52,477 bases of DNA from an uncultured Pirellulaceae bacterium (GCA_937981585.1 CALJOA010000022.1:1-52477); one strand, 5' to 3'. Shown: positions 8,603 to 19,211, numbered from the stretch's first letter. Numbers and translations: made by a program. Notes: generated by a model from the sequence alone, not told the origin.

Positions 8603-9988
8603 CTATTTCGTAGCGATCTCGATTCCCTCGGTTGCGATCTTTGCCAGATGCTTGATCTGCTCAGGTGAAATGACGTACGGTGGCATGATGTAGACGACGT
8701 TGCCAAGAGGACGCAGTAGACACTCGTTTTCCAAGCCGTGCATATAGACTTTCAAACCCCGACGTTCTTGCCACGGATACGGCGAACGGGTTTGTTTGTC
8801 GGCGATCATTTCTACGGCCAGAACCATTCCGGTCTGCCGGACTTCGGCTACGTTGGGATGGTCGTTCAGATGAGCAAACGAATCTGACATGACGCTGGCC
8901 AGCGATTTGTTGTTTTCAATCGTGTCGAGTGATTCGAACAGATCCAGCGTCGCATTACCCACGGCACATGCCAACGGGTTGCCCGTGTAACTGTGCGAAT
9001 GAAGGAACGCCCGTAACGTTTCGTAGTCGTCGTAGAACGCATCGTACATCTGATCGGTGGTCAGGACTGCGGATAACGGGAGGTAACCGGCGGTCAGGCC
9101 TTTGCCGACGCAGATGAAGTCGGGCGAAATATCGGCTTGCTCACAACCGAACATTGTCCCAGTCCTGCCAAATCCCACTGCGATCTCATCAGCAATCAAG
9201 TGGACATCGAGCTGCGTGCAAAGCTCGCGTAGTTTTGTCAGATAAACTGGGTGGTACATTCGCATGTGACCGGCACACTGAATCAGCGGCTCGATAACGA
9301 CCGCTGCTATCGTTTCGTGGTGCTGTTCCAGTTCAGATTTCATGTGATCGAACTGGCGCAGCGAATACGACTCCCACGTTTCGTCTTGATCCCGATAGAA
9401 ACAGTCCGGCGACGCAACCGTTCGCGGTTTCAGCAGCAGCGGCTCGTAAGTCTCTTTGTAAAGCGGCACGTCACCAACAGCCAACGCTCCCAATGTTTCC
9501 CCGTGGTAGCTGTTGGCTAGATTGACGAATTCGGTTTTCTTGGTTCGCCCTGAATTCTTCCAGAAATGGAAACTCATTTTCAAGGCGATCTCAACGGCGG
9601 ATGATCCGTTATCGCCATAGAAGACGCGGTTGAGCCCCGGTGGCGTAATTTCAACGAGCCGTTCGGCCAAACGAATCCCGGGTTCGTGGCTGAAGCCCGC
9701 AAAAATCACGTGCTCCAGCGTGTCGGCTTGATTGGATAAAGCTGCATTGATTGCCGGGTTGGCGTGCCCAAAAATGTTAACCCACCAAGAGCTGATCGCG
9801 TCGATGTAACGATTGCCGTCAAAGTCCTGTAGCCAGACGCCATCACCGCGCTCGATTGGAATCAACGGGTAGTGCTCGTGATCCTTCATCTGCGTACAAG
9901 GATGCCAAAGCACGTTTAGGTCGCGCTGTTTGAGACGCTCGTTAGCGGAAGTTTGATTGGGATTGGGTGTCGCGGTTTGTTTTGCCAT
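8603..9988 (-). CDS. bioA: Adenosylmethionine-8-amino-7-oxononanoate aminotransferase (BioA)
   Basis: BioA is a class III PLP aminotransferase that uses S-adenosylmethionine as amino donor to make 7,8-diaminononanoate. The chosen ATG ([10 protein letters not shown]) gives 461 residues; the frame is open 33 codons further but that part has no family match. Motifs are [27 protein letters not shown] (substrate pocket), [26 protein letters not shown], the aspartate strand [14 protein letters not shown] and the PLP lysine in [12 protein letters not shown]. It is the first gene of the biotin cluster. No BirA-type operator could be seen upstream; the 63 bp before the start are followed by a family A repeat. 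Confidence 0.94.
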   Translation of the reverse strand: MAKQTATPNPNQTSANERLKQRDLNVLWHPCTQMKDHEHYPLIPIERGDGVWLQDFDGNRYIDAISSWWVNIFGHANPAINAALSNQADTLEHVIFAGFSHEPGIRLAERLVEITPPGLNRVFYGDNGSSAVEIALKMSFHFWKNSGRTKKTEFVNLANSYHGETLGALAVGDVPLYKETYEPLLLKPRTVASPDCFYRDQDETWESYSLRQFDHMKSELEQHHETIAAVVIEPLIQCAGHMRMYHPVYLTKLRELCTQLDVHLIADEIAVGFGRTGTMFGCEQADISPDFICVGKGLTAGYLPLSAVLTTDQMYDAFYDDYETLRAFLHSHSYTGNPLACAVGNATLDLFESLDTIENNKSLASVMSDSFAHLNDHPNVAEVRQTGMVLAVEMIADKQTRSPYPWQERRGLKVYMHGLENECLLRPLGNVVYIMPPYVISPEQIKHLAKIATEGIEIATK

Positions 9989-10051
9989 TGGATCGTTGTT
10001 TTGACATTTATGATTGAAGCGCCGCTTTTGGCATGCAATAGTATCCCGACG

Positions 10052-10165
10052 AGGCTGTGATTTTTTCAAAACATTTCTTAACCACATCAGCCGTTTGGGC
10101 GATAGCCCCGGCTAATGGCAGTTCAACCGGGGCTATCCCCAAAACGGCTAATAAAATCACAACCT
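10052..10165. repeat. Nested inverted repeat, family A (copy A1)
   Basis: The ends read AGGCTGTGATTTT and AAAATCACAACCT, which are inverted with one mismatch. Inside is a second long stem: AGCCGTTTGGGCGATAGCC pairs with GGCTATCCCCAAAACGGCT with a few mismatches, closed by a loop containing TAATGGCAGTTC. A second intact copy with the same layout is at 35565-35686, and two worn copies lie near 23.4 and 34.7 kb. It sits between the start of bioA and the end of carB, followed at once by a family C palindrome. It has no coding capacity. It resembles a MITE or a large REP-type element. Confidence 0.88.
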
Positions 10166-10228
10166 AGCCGCGCCAGCGAGGGCGAAGTTAAGCGACGCTT
10201 CGCCCTGGCTAACGCGTCGGGTTACCAA
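10166..10228. repeat. Palindrome, family C (copy C2)
   Basis: The arms CCAGCGAGGGCGAAG and CTTCGCCCTGGCT enclose a short loop; the right side continues into AACGCGTCGGGTTACC, identical to the right arm of copy C1 at 14.8 kb. It begins where family A copy A1 ends. The remaining 90 bp to the carB stop hold only a 20-codon frame on the minus strand with a plausible AGGG ribosome site, which I do not call as a gene. Confidence 0.75.
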
Positions 10229-10317
10229 TTACCCAAACGGCGAGGGAAATGGCAAACGACATGACGTTCATTGTGAAAGCCCTGCTCGCTTGCGCTCTCG
10301 CGTTTTGAGCTTGTACT

Positions 10318-13300
10318 CTAACTGGTAATCGTTTCGAAACGATCCTGAAGTGCTTGGACTTCCATGTCTTGGGAACGAAGTGCCTTAAGCGCCGCAACGG
10401 CTGCTTCGGCTGCTTGGATTGTTGTGATGCAAGGGATGCCATGCTGGACAGCCGTCGCGCGAATCGTGCCTTCGTCCGTTCGAGCACCTTTGCCACTGGG
10501 CGTGTTGAGAATCAAATCGATTCCTTCGTTCTTCATGTGATCAATCAGGTTGGGATGGCCTTCAATGATCTTCTTGACCTTTTGCACTTCGATTCCGGCT
10601 TCTTCGATTCGCTGCGCGGTTCCTGCAGTCGCCAAGAGCGTATAGCCCATTTCATCAAGGTCACGGGCAACATTGAGGACTCGGTCTTTGTGCCGTGAGC
10701 TGACACTGACAAACACGCGACCGGTTTCGGGAAGTTTCGCGCCGGCAGCAAGTTGTGATTTCGCAAACGCGATCGGGAACTCGCTGGCGATCCCCATGAC
10801 TTCTCCGGTCGATCGCATTTCGGGTCCCAGCACAATGTCAACGCCAACAAACTTACGGAATGGAAACACGCTTTCCTTGACCGATACGTGCGACGGGATA
10901 GGTTCTTTGAGGCAACCAAGTTCGGCCAGAGTCGATCCAGCCATGACCTTGGCCGCAATTTTTGCAACCGGAACTCCAGTGGCCTTGGCGACAAAAGGAA
11001 CGGTACGACTGGCACGCGGATTGACTTCGAGGACATAGACGTTCATTTGATCGTCTTGTTTTTTGACCGCGAACTGAACATTCATCAGACCGACGACGTT
11101 GAGATGCTTCGCCATCGAGATGGTGGCTTTGCGGATCTCGTTGAGAGTATCGTCGTCGAGAGTGTACGGCGGGATTGAACAGGCCGAATCGCCTGAGTGA
11201 ACTCCGGCTTCTTCGATGTGTTCCATGATTCCCATCACAACGACGTCGGTTCCATCACCGACACAATCAACGTCGACTTCGATAGCGTCTTCGAGGAATT
11301 GATCGATCAGAACCGGTTGGCCTGCCGAAACGATGAACGCTTCAAGCACGAACCGTTCGAATTGGGATTTGTCGTAGCAAATTTCCATCGCCCGGCCGCC
11401 AAGGACGAAACTGGGGCGGACCAAAACGGGATAGCCGACATTGGTGACTTCCTGGCGCGCCTCATTCATCGTACGGGCGATGCCATTGGCCGGTTGTTTA
11501 AGGTTAAGTCGTTTAAGCAACTGTTGAAACTGCTCGCGGTCTTCGGCTGCGTCAATCGTGTCGACACTGGTTCCGATGATTGGCACGCCGGCGTTGGAAA
11601 GCGCACGGGCAAGGTTAAGCGGCGTTTGTCCACCGAACTGGACGATGACGCCATCAGGCTGGACTCGATCGCAGATGTTGAGCACGTCTTCGACCGTTAG
11701 CGGTTCAAAAAACAGCAAGTCGCTGGTGTCGTAGTCGGTTGAAACGGTTTCAGGATTCGAGTTGACCATGATCGACTCGATGCCCATTTCGCGAAGCGCG
11801 AAACTTGCGTGACAACAGCAATAGTCGAACTCGATACCCTGGCCGATTCGGTTGGGACCACCGCCGAGGATCATGATCCGTTTCTTGTCAGACTTTACCG
11901 GCGTTTCGTCTTCGTCTTCGTAAGTCGAATAATAGTACGGCGTGTAGGCTTCGAATTCAGCGGCGCAGGTATCGACTGATTTGTAAGTCGCTCGGACATC
12001 GAGGCCAAGCCGTGTCTTGCGGACTTCGACTTCGTTTGTGTCCCAGATGTGGGCCATCTGGCGATCAGAGAACCCGAACTGTTTGGCCTGTCTCATCTCA
12101 AGTGCGGAAATCTCGCTGAGTTTGAGTGTACCGAGATAGTTCTCCATCTCGATGATTCCGACCAGATGCTCCAGAAACCAAACATCGATGTTGGTTAGCT
12201 CGTGGACCTGGTCGACGGTCATGCCGCTTTTGAAGGCGTAGCGCAAATACCAAGGGCGCTCGGAGTTGGGAACCGAGAGCTTGGAGCAAATCGTATCGCG
12301 ATCGGGCTGTTCGTCGGTGCCCCAAAGGTCTTTGTTGTCGCAGCCAAATCCAAAGCTACCGACTTCGAGACCTCGAAGCGCCTTTTGAAATGACTCTTTG
12401 AAGGTTCGTCCGATCGCCATTGTTTCACCGACGCTTTTCATTTGCGTCATCAGTGTGGCGTCGGCCTCGGGGAATTTTTCGAACGTGAAGCGAGGAATTT
12501 TCGTGACAACGTAGTCAATGGTCGGTTCGAAACAGGCCTTGGTTTTTCGTGTGATGTCGTTGGCCAACTCCCACAAGCGATAACCGACGGCGAGTTTGGC
12601 GGCGATCTTGGCGATCGGGAACCCGGTGGCTTTGGAAGCCAACGCGCTCGATCGGCTGACGCGCGGATTCATCTCAATCACGATCATTCGCCCGGTGTCC
12701 GGGTTGGTCGCGAACTGAATATTGGAACCTCCGGTTTCGACACCAATCTCTCGAATCACGGCGATACTTGCGTCGCGCATCCGCTGATATTCTTTGTCGG
12801 AAAGCGTTTGGGCCGGGGCGACAGTGATCGAGTCGCCTGTGTGAACGCCCATTGGATCGAAGTTCTCGATCGCACAGATGATCACGACGTTGTCGTCGAG
12901 GTCACGGACGACTTCCATCTCATATTCTTTCCAACCGATGATCGACTCTTCGATGAGCACTTCGGTGGTTGGCGACTGGTCAAGGCCTCGGCGGACGAGC
13001 AAGTCAAATTCGTCTTTGTTGTAAGCGATAGCCGAGCCGCTGCCGCCCATCGTAAAGCTGGGACGAATCAAACAGGGCAAGCCAACCTTCTCGAGAACCA
13101 CGCGAGCCTCGTCAACCGTGTTGACCGTTTCGCCCTGACAGATGTCCAAGCCAATCGCGTTCATGGCCAATTGAAATCGCTCTCGATTTTCGGCTTTGTC
13201 GATCACGTCGGCGTCGGCGCCGATCATTTCGACGTTGTATTTTTCCAGGATCCCGTTGGCCGAAAGATCCATGGCAAGGTTGAGCGCTGTTTGTCCACCG

Positions 13301-13569
13301 AGGGTCGGTAGCAAAGCGTCAGGTTTCTCGGTTGCGATGATCTTTTCAACGATTCGCCAGTCGAGCGGTTCTATATACGTTCGCTCGGCGGTGCCCGGAT
13401 CGGTCATGATCGTGGCCGGGTTTGAATTGACCAAAACGACTTCGTAGCCTTCTTCGCGAAGTGCTTTGCAGGCTTGAGTTCCCGAATAGTCGAACTCGCA
13501 GGCTTGGCCGATCACAATCGGTCCAGATCCGATGAGTAGAATCTTTTTGATATCGTCGCGACGTGGCAC
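10318..13569 (-). CDS. carB: Carbamoyl-phosphate synthase large chain (CarB)
   Basis: CarB makes carbamoyl phosphate from bicarbonate, ammonia (passed from the CarA glutaminase) and two ATP, feeding arginine and pyrimidine synthesis. The protein has two homologous ATP-grasp halves: the first begins [25 protein letters not shown], the second [22 protein letters not shown] near residue 565, and a C-terminal methylglyoxal-synthase-like regulatory domain ([12 protein letters not shown] onward). The GTG before PRRDDIKK gives 1083 residues with AGAAGG 8 nt upstream, close to E. coli (1073). A TTG 32 codons upstream would also be open but lacks a ribosome site. No carA is adjacent; argH, also in the arginine route, lies nearby on the other strand. 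Confidence 0.95.
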   Translation of the reverse strand: MPRRDDIKKILLIGSGPIVIGQACEFDYSGTQACKALREEGYEVVLVNSNPATIMTDPGTAERTYIEPLDWRIVEKIIATEKPDALLPTLGGQTALNLAMDLSANGILEKYNVEMIGADADVIDKAENRERFQLAMNAIGLDICQGETVNTVDEARVVLEKVGLPCLIRPSFTMGGSGSAIAYNKDEFDLLVRRGLDQSPTTEVLIEESIIGWKEYEMEVVRDLDDNVVIICAIENFDPMGVHTGDSITVAPAQTLSDKEYQRMRDASIAVIREIGVETGGSNIQFATNPDTGRMIVIEMNPRVSRSSALASKATGFPIAKIAAKLAVGYRLWELANDITRKTKACFEPTIDYVVTKIPRFTFEKFPEADATLMTQMKSVGETMAIGRTFKESFQKALRGLEVGSFGFGCDNKDLWGTDEQPDRDTICSKLSVPNSERPWYLRYAFKSGMTVDQVHELTNIDVWFLEHLVGIIEMENYLGTLKLSEISALEMRQAKQFGFSDRQMAHIWDTNEVEVRKTRLGLDVRATYKSVDTCAAEFEAYTPYYYSTYEDEDETPVKSDKKRIMILGGGPNRIGQGIEFDYCCCHASFALREMGIESIMVNSNPETVSTDYDTSDLLFFEPLTVEDVLNICDRVQPDGVIVQFGGQTPLNLARALSNAGVPIIGTSVDTIDAAEDREQFQQLLKRLNLKQPANGIARTMNEARQEVTNVGYPVLVRPSFVLGGRAMEICYDKSQFERFVLEAFIVSAGQPVLIDQFLEDAIEVDVDCVGDGTDVVVMGIMEHIEEAGVHSGDSACSIPPYTLDDDTLNEIRKATISMAKHLNVVGLMNVQFAVKKQDDQMNVYVLEVNPRASRTVPFVAKATGVPVAKIAAKVMAGSTLAELGCLKEPIPSHVSVKESVFPFRKFVGVDIVLGPEMRSTGEVMGIASEFPIAFAKSQLAAGAKLPETGRVFVSVSSRHKDRVLNVARDLDEMGYTLLATAGTAQRIEEAGIEVQKVKKIIEGHPNLIDHMKNEGIDLILNTPSGKGARTDEGTIRATAVQHGIPCITTIQAAEAAVAALKALRSQDMEVQALQDRFETITS

Positions 13570-13821
13570 GCTGGCAACCTTCTTGGCTTTGGTATCCCAG
13601 CCCAACTTATCGCCATGCAAAAGCCGGTGATCGGTAGGTTGGGGATACTCGATTGGGGCGGTCAAATCAAAAATCGCCCGGGTCTACAAAATTTCCCAAG
13701 CGTACCAACCCAACGGGTATTTCATCAAGGTGCTGCGCTGAAGAAGCAGCGATAAACCCGAAGATTCCTGCAAAGATAAACGCGGGCGTTGGACAACTGT
13801 GAGTGCCGACCTATCGCCCTG

Positions 13822-14535
13822 CTATTTTCGGATCCTCGGAACCGGCGGCTCGTCGTTTTCGATCGTGACGAGCTTAAACGAATTGAGATAATCGGCTGCC
13901 GGCAGGTCTGCAAACACTGAATCGTCACTCAAAGCGGTGATTTGGAACTGTCGTTTGCCAACGATGAAGACGCGAGAAAGGACGACGTAGGATTTTTCGC
14001 CTTGGAGGTAGCTGTAGCTAAACTGCCGGCCGGGCACCTTCTTGCCGTATGGATCCCGGAATTCGATCTTGGTTACGTCTTCGAGCAATTTTCCTTGAAC
14101 ATTGAGAACGCTGCCTCGAACCGCACCCTCCAACGCCTTGTTCATCGTTCGGCGATCAGCGGGGGCTTCGTGCAGATCGTGGTAGCCGAAAATGTAGGTT
14201 GCTTTGCCTTCTTTTACTGTCGCGAGATACAGATGGACTTTGATCGGCGGCTTGTTGGCGACAGGTGCAAAAGTCCGTTCGATGTAACGCGGCTTTTTGG
14301 GCATCTGAAAAGTAGCCTTTGCGTCGCTGGGAGAGATGACTCGCCACTGTTCATCGTTTGGTTTTGGGTCGAGTTCTATTTTGGCTTGCTCGGTGGATTG
14401 CTGTTCGGCAGCGGGTTGAGCCGTGACGATAGACGGATGGAACATCAGCGTGAAAAGCACAGCAATGGGCAAGGCGAAAATCGTGATTGGTTTGAGTCCA
14501 AATTTGAATGTCGTAATTGAGATCGTGAGTTGCAT
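13822..14535 (-). CDS. Exported protein of unknown function
   Basis: I do not recognise a named family. From the ATG of MQLTISITTF the product has about 237 residues with a signal peptide (hydrophobic stretch ITIFALPIAVLFTLMF, cleavage probably after IVTAQ). The mature part is compact and rich in beta-strand patterns: LYLATVKEGKATYIFGYHDL, a basic KKVPGRQFSYSYLQG segment, and the ending RVFIVGKRQFQITALSDD...YLNSFKLV, which is the pattern of small exported proteins ending in a 'displaced in a helix' DSF-like motif. It may fold like PsbP/Mog1-type domains (weak inference). It stands alone downstream of a family C palindrome; the start could also be the ATG six codons upstream. Confidence 0.7.
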   Translation of the reverse strand: MQLTISITTFKFGLKPITIFALPIAVLFTLMFHPSIVTAQPAAEQQSTEQAKIELDPKPNDEQWRVISPSDAKATFQMPKKPRYIERTFAPVANKPPIKVHLYLATVKEGKATYIFGYHDLHEAPADRRTMNKALEGAVRGSVLNVQGKLLEDVTKIEFRDPYGKKVPGRQFSYSYLQGEKSYVVLSRVFIVGKRQFQITALSDDSVFADLPAADYLNSFKLVTIENDEPPVPRIRK

Positions 14536-14736
14536 GGCTGATCCGAATGTCATAAGAGTTTGCTTGTGCAGTCGAATTCTAACCGGAACAGCTCAATCGG
14601 GTAATGCAGAAACAACCGTTGTCGGTGGGTTTGGGCTGACGTTTGACACTGTTTTGAGGTGTGCTTACGATTTCCGAAGGGTCGGTCGGAGTTCTGTCGC
14701 TGCTACGCGGTTATGTGAACCGATAACCCATGCTGC

Positions 14737-14810
14737 AATGGTAACCCGACGCGTGAGCGAGGGATGAAATTTCTACGCGGAATCCCTCGCTTACGCGTCG
14801 GGTTACCATT
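14737..14810. repeat. Near-perfect 29-bp palindrome, family C (copy C1)
   Basis: The arms start AATGGTAACCCGACGCGT and end with the exact complement; over 29 bp per arm only one pair is mismatched (G versus A), with a 16-nt loop. It lies in the roughly 400-bp gap between the divergent exported-protein gene and argH. No T-tract follows either side, so it is not a classical terminator. Apart from this element I see nothing else in the gap that I can name. Confidence 0.9.
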
Positions 14811-14939
14811 GAATGCAACTTGCCGCACGGGCCATGCAAAGCGGTTGGCTCCGGATGCCGTATTGACTTGTTTAAGTCCAAGGCGTCACAGCTCATGAAG
14901 CGACTTTAGTTTAGTTTTGACAAGAAATTGAGGTGGACG

Positions 14940-16358
14940 TTGTCCGATTCCAGCAGTTCGAATCCGAATCCGAGTTCCAAATCGAGCCCCAGTCGAAGTG
15001 GCGCCTTCGATTCTGCGGTGGACAGACGCGTCGAGCGATTCACCGAGAGTATCTCCTTTGACCAGCGGCTTTTTGGTCACGATATCGCTGGCAGTATTGC
15101 TCACGCCCAGATGCTGGCCGATCAGGAGATCATTTCTGCCGCCGAGGCATCAGAAATCGAATCGACGCTGACTGAGATTCTTGCTGAACTGGAGCAGGGC
15201 ACGTTTGAGATTCGCGAAGAGCTCGAAGACATTCACATGAATATCGAGCAGGCGTTGATCGATCGGATTGGCGACACAGGTCGAAAACTTCACACAGGCC
15301 GAAGCCGTAATGATCAGGTAGCTACGGACCTGCGTTTGTGGGTTCGCGATGCGATTGACCGCGTTGATGGTTTGCTGGAAGACTTACAAAAATCGTTCGT
15401 CGGACGTTGTGATCAAGACGCCGACGTGATTGTTCCGGCTTACACCCATCTACAACGCGCTCAGCCAGTTTTGGCGCCTCATGTTTGGATTGCTTACAGC
15501 GAAAAATTCCAACGTGACCGCGAGAGATTGGCCGATGCGAGAAAGCGAGTCAACTTGTGCAGCTTGGGAACGGCAGCGCTGGCGGGAACGACTTTACCGA
15601 TCGATCGTGAAAATGTTGCGCGGCGGTTGGGTTTCGACGGGATTGTTGCTAACAGCATCGATTCGTCGAGCGACCGAGATTTTGTGCTTGAGACCGTTTT
15701 TTGTCTGACCAACATTGCGATTCATCTGAGCAGTTGGGCCGAGGAGTGGATTCTCTGGTCGACGTCGGAGTTTGATTTTATCAAACTCCCGCACGCGTTC
15801 TGTACCGGCTCTTCGATCATGCCACAAAAGATCAATCCCGATGTGCTGGAATTGACTCGCGGTAAGTCGGCGCGAGTGGTAGGAAGTCTGCAAACTCTGT
15901 TGGTGCTGACCAAGGGATTGCCATTGGCTTACAACCGTGATTTGCAAGAAGACAAACCGCCGCTGTTCGACGCGTTTGATACGGTTGAGGCGTGTCTTGA
16001 GTTGGCGGCGCCGTTGGTGGCCCAAGCGGAGCTGAACCGGGAGTCGATTAGTTCCCGTTTGGACCGAGGGTTCCTCGATGCCACGACGTTGATGGAGTAT
16101 CTGATCAAGCGTGGGATGCCACAGCGAAAGGCTCACCACTTGATCGGGGATCTGGTTCGTCAAGCGACCAAAAAATCGGTCACGTTGGCGGAGCTTTCTT
16201 TGGAAGAATTTCAATCTTCAGATCCAAGTCTCGACGACTCGGTTTATGATGTATTGGGGGTCGATAAGGCGGTGGCGGCGTTTCAAAGCGTCGGCTCAAC
16301 CAGTCCGGCTCGGGTCGCCGAGCAGGTTTGCGTTTGGAAAAAGCGGCTTAGTATCTAA
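14940..16358 (+). CDS. argH: Argininosuccinate lyase (ArgH)
   Basis: ArgH splits argininosuccinate into arginine and fumarate, the last step of arginine synthesis. The product is about 472 residues. Motifs include [34 protein letters not shown] near residue 95, TPAY-like [13 protein letters not shown] (catalytic His), and the fumarase/lyase superfamily signature [12 protein letters not shown] near residue 285 with the catalytic Ser. I choose the TTG of LSDSSSSN because AGG lies 6 nt upstream; another TTG four codons earlier is possible. The first 25 residues are a Ser/Pro-rich extension. It is monocistronic, with family C palindrome C1 upstream. Confidence 0.95.
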   Translation: MSDSSSSNPNPSSKSSPSRSGAFDSAVDRRVERFTESISFDQRLFGHDIAGSIAHAQMLADQEIISAAEASEIESTLTEILAELEQGTFEIREELEDIHMNIEQALIDRIGDTGRKLHTGRSRNDQVATDLRLWVRDAIDRVDGLLEDLQKSFVGRCDQDADVIVPAYTHLQRAQPVLAPHVWIAYSEKFQRDRERLADARKRVNLCSLGTAALAGTTLPIDRENVARRLGFDGIVANSIDSSSDRDFVLETVFCLTNIAIHLSSWAEEWILWSTSEFDFIKLPHAFCTGSSIMPQKINPDVLELTRGKSARVVGSLQTLLVLTKGLPLAYNRDLQEDKPPLFDAFDTVEACLELAAPLVAQAELNRESISSRLDRGFLDATTLMEYLIKRGMPQRKAHHLIGDLVRQATKKSVTLAELSLEEFQSSDPSLDDSVYDVLGVDKAVAAFQSVGSTSPARVAEQVCVWKKRLSI

Positions 16359-16610
16359 AGCTTAGCGTCGTAGGGCCGCGTTTTATCGCTGTTCGGGAGC
16401 TGAGCTTGAAATGCCAGATGGCGCCAGCTCAACACGAGCTTCGCCCCAAGCAATTTTCCCACCGTCATTCCCGCGCAGCCTTCTCGATTTTAACGTCGAT
16501 CTCCCAACTCGTACGTCAATTACAATCGTCATGGTCGATTCAATCCTGTTGAACACAGTCTTTCAAAGACGATCAAATTTGGTCAGGCAATGCAAATACA
16601 ATATGAAGTT

Positions 16611-18905
16611 ATGAACCAGATGTTTCGAGCCAAATTACTGTTGCAGCGGCCCTCGGGACTATCGGGTTGGAAGGCGTTCCATGTCGCGTTTTTGGTTCTG
16701 TGCGTTGCTTCTTTTGCTTGGCCATTGACTGTTATTTCTCAGGAGCCGGATGCAGTTGCCAACACGGGACCAGTGTTGACTGAGCTTGATGCTCCAACAT
16801 TGACCGATACCGAACGCGTCATTTTGAGAACCGTTCGGGGGTCCAATCCCAAGACTGCTTTAGAATTGGCCAAAGCCGCCGCTGTGTTGATCGACATCGA
16901 GTTATTCAACGACGCGCGCGTGTATCTGCGTAACATTGATGCGCTTGGTCTGGACGCTGCGAAGCTTTTCGAACTCAACGACCAAATCGGCACAGACTTT
17001 TTTCTATTGGTCCACACCAACGGCAACCTTCAACCTGAAGGGAGGCGACTGGCGGCCAAAGTGATGGCGGCAAGTCGAAGCCAAGCCACTTCGCCGGCGC
17101 GATTGAATCAGCTAATCAAGACACTCAGTGACGAGAACATTTCCATTCGATCGGATGCGTTTCGCAAGCTTCGTCAAATTGGCGAGCCTGCGACTGCCGC
17201 AATGCTCGGTGCTTTCGCTGATCCTGATCGGGCTTCTTTGTACCCAGGGATCCGTGGGGCGTTGAAGCACATGGGCGTCCACTCACAGGGGCCACTGTTG
17301 GGTGCCGCCTACGCGGCTGATGCTCAGGTTCAAGCAGAAGCCATCAGGGCCTTGGGGCACTTTCAATCCACCGAAGCCAACGATGCATTGATGCGGGCTT
17401 CCCTTTCACCTCAAGTCCCGTCCTACATCAGAGACATCGCGTTGAAGGCGATTGGTCAGGGCGCAAGGCCTTTGTCAGATCCCATGGAGATTGAACGGCT
17501 TCTTTACAACCGGTCAATGGAATACTTGATGGGGAATCGAAAGTACAACGGCGCGTTGCTTGGTTCGGTGCAGCTTTGGAATTGGGATGCCCAGAAGAAG
17601 GCGATGGTTTCTTCTGAGGTAACAGTTCAAACAGCTTCTCGCGTGATCGCTTCACGAAGAGCGGAGGACTTGTACGAGGTCAGTCCAGAACTGGGTCGCA
17701 ATCGAGAGATCTATCTACTGACACAATTCGAAGCCGCAAAACTTTTAGCTGGAAAAGACGAGAAGGTGGATGCTGAAGCGCTTACGCGCCGATTGGCCGT
17801 TTCCGCAGATGAGATTGAGGCGACTCTCGTAAGTGCAATGAAGCTCGATTTGGTGCCCGCAGCGATCGCCTGTTGTGAGGTTCTGCAAAGTATCGGTTCG
17901 GCAGACAATTTGACTCGACATTCCTCACGGCCAGGACCGCTTGTTGAGGCCATTCTGTTTGGCGATCGCTATTTGCAATTCGCAGCGCTGGAGGCGATCA
18001 CCAAAATTGATCCAAAGCAAGCCTATGTGGGTAGTAGTTACGTGATGTCTTTGGCGGTTTACCTGGCCCAAAGTGAGAATCGTGCCTCGGCCTTGATTGG
18101 CCACAATGACGCGGGTATCGCCCAAACCTTTGCCGCTGTGCTCAATGACAGTGGGGTGTTTGGTCAATCAGTCTCAAGCTCTCGCGAGTTTTTCCGTCAG
18201 GCAACCAGCAACCCGGACATCGAGATGCTATTTGTGACCGACACGCTGGGCCGGCCACACTACGCCGAGCTAATTCAGCAATTGAGGAACGATTGGCGAA
18301 CCCGACGGCTTCCGATCGCGTTCATGTTCCGCGATTTTGAAAGGAACAAACGAGTTTCATTTCGAGTTCCCGATGATGATCTTGTCCATGCAGTCCCGTT
18401 CTCTGACGATCCGGAACTGATTGCGACCAACGTTGCGAATTTGAGTGAAATGTATGATCCGTGGCGGCTGACCAATGTTGATCGACGACGTCATGCTTCG
18501 GCGGCGGTGCGTTGGCTTGCCAAGGTCTCCGGTGACCGAGAGACATACAGTTTTTATGACTTGGGATCACAGCATCAGTTGCTTACGCGGCTGCTTCACT
18601 TCCCCGGTTTTGCCGAGAACGCGAGTGAGATTCTGGCAAGTCTCGGAACTCCAAATTCGCAGCGTGAGCTGGTTAACTTTGCCAGTCAAAGCAGCGTTCC
18701 AGTTGAAGTTCGAGAGAAAGTTGTCTCAGCGTTTGCCGATTCAGTTTCCAATGGCGGCACGTTGCTGACATCAGCCGAGATCCAGCGACAGTACGATCGC
18801 TACAACGCCAGCAAGACCGAGTCCAAGGAAACCCAAAAAGTGCTGGGGTCAATTCTTGATATCATCGAGTCTCGAAGTTCGACGATCGAAACACCAGATA
18901 AATAG
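16611..18905 (+). CDS. Exported HEAT-repeat protein with a possible degenerate receiver-like domain
   Basis: Unrecognised as a whole. From the ATG of MNQMFRAKLL the product has 764 residues. A hydrophobic segment (AFHVAFLVLCVASFAWPLTV) makes an N-terminal signal or anchor. Residues about 165-285 are HEAT-like helical pairs (ENISIRSDAFRKLRQIGEPA, AEAIRALGHFQS). A later stretch, about residues 490-580, reads SALIGHNDAGIAQTFAAVLND ... DIEMLFVTDTLGR ... LPIAFMF, which has the strand-helix order of a CheY receiver with Asp544 at the phospho-site position, though the acidic pair of the first strand is not kept. An earlier in-frame ATG seven codons upstream is possible. The 250 bp before it show no feature beyond a weak GAGCTG/CAGCTC inverted pair. 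Confidence 0.7.
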   Translation: MNQMFRAKLLLQRPSGLSGWKAFHVAFLVLCVASFAWPLTVISQEPDAVANTGPVLTELDAPTLTDTERVILRTVRGSNPKTALELAKAAAVLIDIELFNDARVYLRNIDALGLDAAKLFELNDQIGTDFFLLVHTNGNLQPEGRRLAAKVMAASRSQATSPARLNQLIKTLSDENISIRSDAFRKLRQIGEPATAAMLGAFADPDRASLYPGIRGALKHMGVHSQGPLLGAAYAADAQVQAEAIRALGHFQSTEANDALMRASLSPQVPSYIRDIALKAIGQGARPLSDPMEIERLLYNRSMEYLMGNRKYNGALLGSVQLWNWDAQKKAMVSSEVTVQTASRVIASRRAEDLYEVSPELGRNREIYLLTQFEAAKLLAGKDEKVDAEALTRRLAVSADEIEATLVSAMKLDLVPAAIACCEVLQSIGSADNLTRHSSRPGPLVEAILFGDRYLQFAALEAITKIDPKQAYVGSSYVMSLAVYLAQSENRASALIGHNDAGIAQTFAAVLNDSGVFGQSVSSSREFFRQATSNPDIEMLFVTDTLGRPHYAELIQQLRNDWRTRRLPIAFMFRDFERNKRVSFRVPDDDLVHAVPFSDDPELIATNVANLSEMYDPWRLTNVDRRRHASAAVRWLAKVSGDRETYSFYDLGSQHQLLTRLLHFPGFAENASEILASLGTPNSQRELVNFASQSSVPVEVREKVVSAFADSVSNGGTLLTSAEIQRQYDRYNASKTESKETQKVLGSILDIIESRSSTIETPDK

Positions 18906-19159
18906 CTAAGCTCGCTGAACTAGCGTTTTCTGAGTTGCCTTTAATCAGGTTGAGATTGAACGTTTGGTACGCTTTCGAATCGGTTGGGTTTCCACGATGG
19001 CAAGCTGGCAGATTTGCGCAATCAAATAGGCTTCCCCTCGTTTTCTTTGATTGATTTTTTTGAGTTAGTGCGGAGCTATCGACGATTACATACGTCGACA
19101 ACTTTGTTAGGATGTTTCACCCGGACTTACTGCTGAAGCTCCGAATCTTCTTCCGCAGT

Positions 19160-19183
19160 TTCAGTTGCCTATTCAGTTGCCTA
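19160..19183 (+). repeat. 12-bp tandem duplication upstream of the RTX-like gene
   Basis: The word TTCAGTTGCCTA occurs twice head to tail, 28 bp before the ATG of the RTX-like gene. It could be a direct-repeat binding site or slippage. The rest of the 306-bp gap after the HEAT-repeat gene holds no gene I can support. Confidence 0.5.
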
Positions 19184-19211
19184 ACTACTCAATCAATCCG
19201 AAGGTGGCAAG

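Noticed and set aside
10209-10271. 20-codon minus-strand frame (MNVMSFAISLAVWVIGNPTR) with AGGG ribosome-like site after carB
   Set aside because: Very short, its last codons lie in a family C repeat, and no conservation can be shown.
12442-13311. 289-codon plus-strand frame opposite carB
   Set aside because: Shadow of the carB coding strand; long antisense frames are common in this codon usage.
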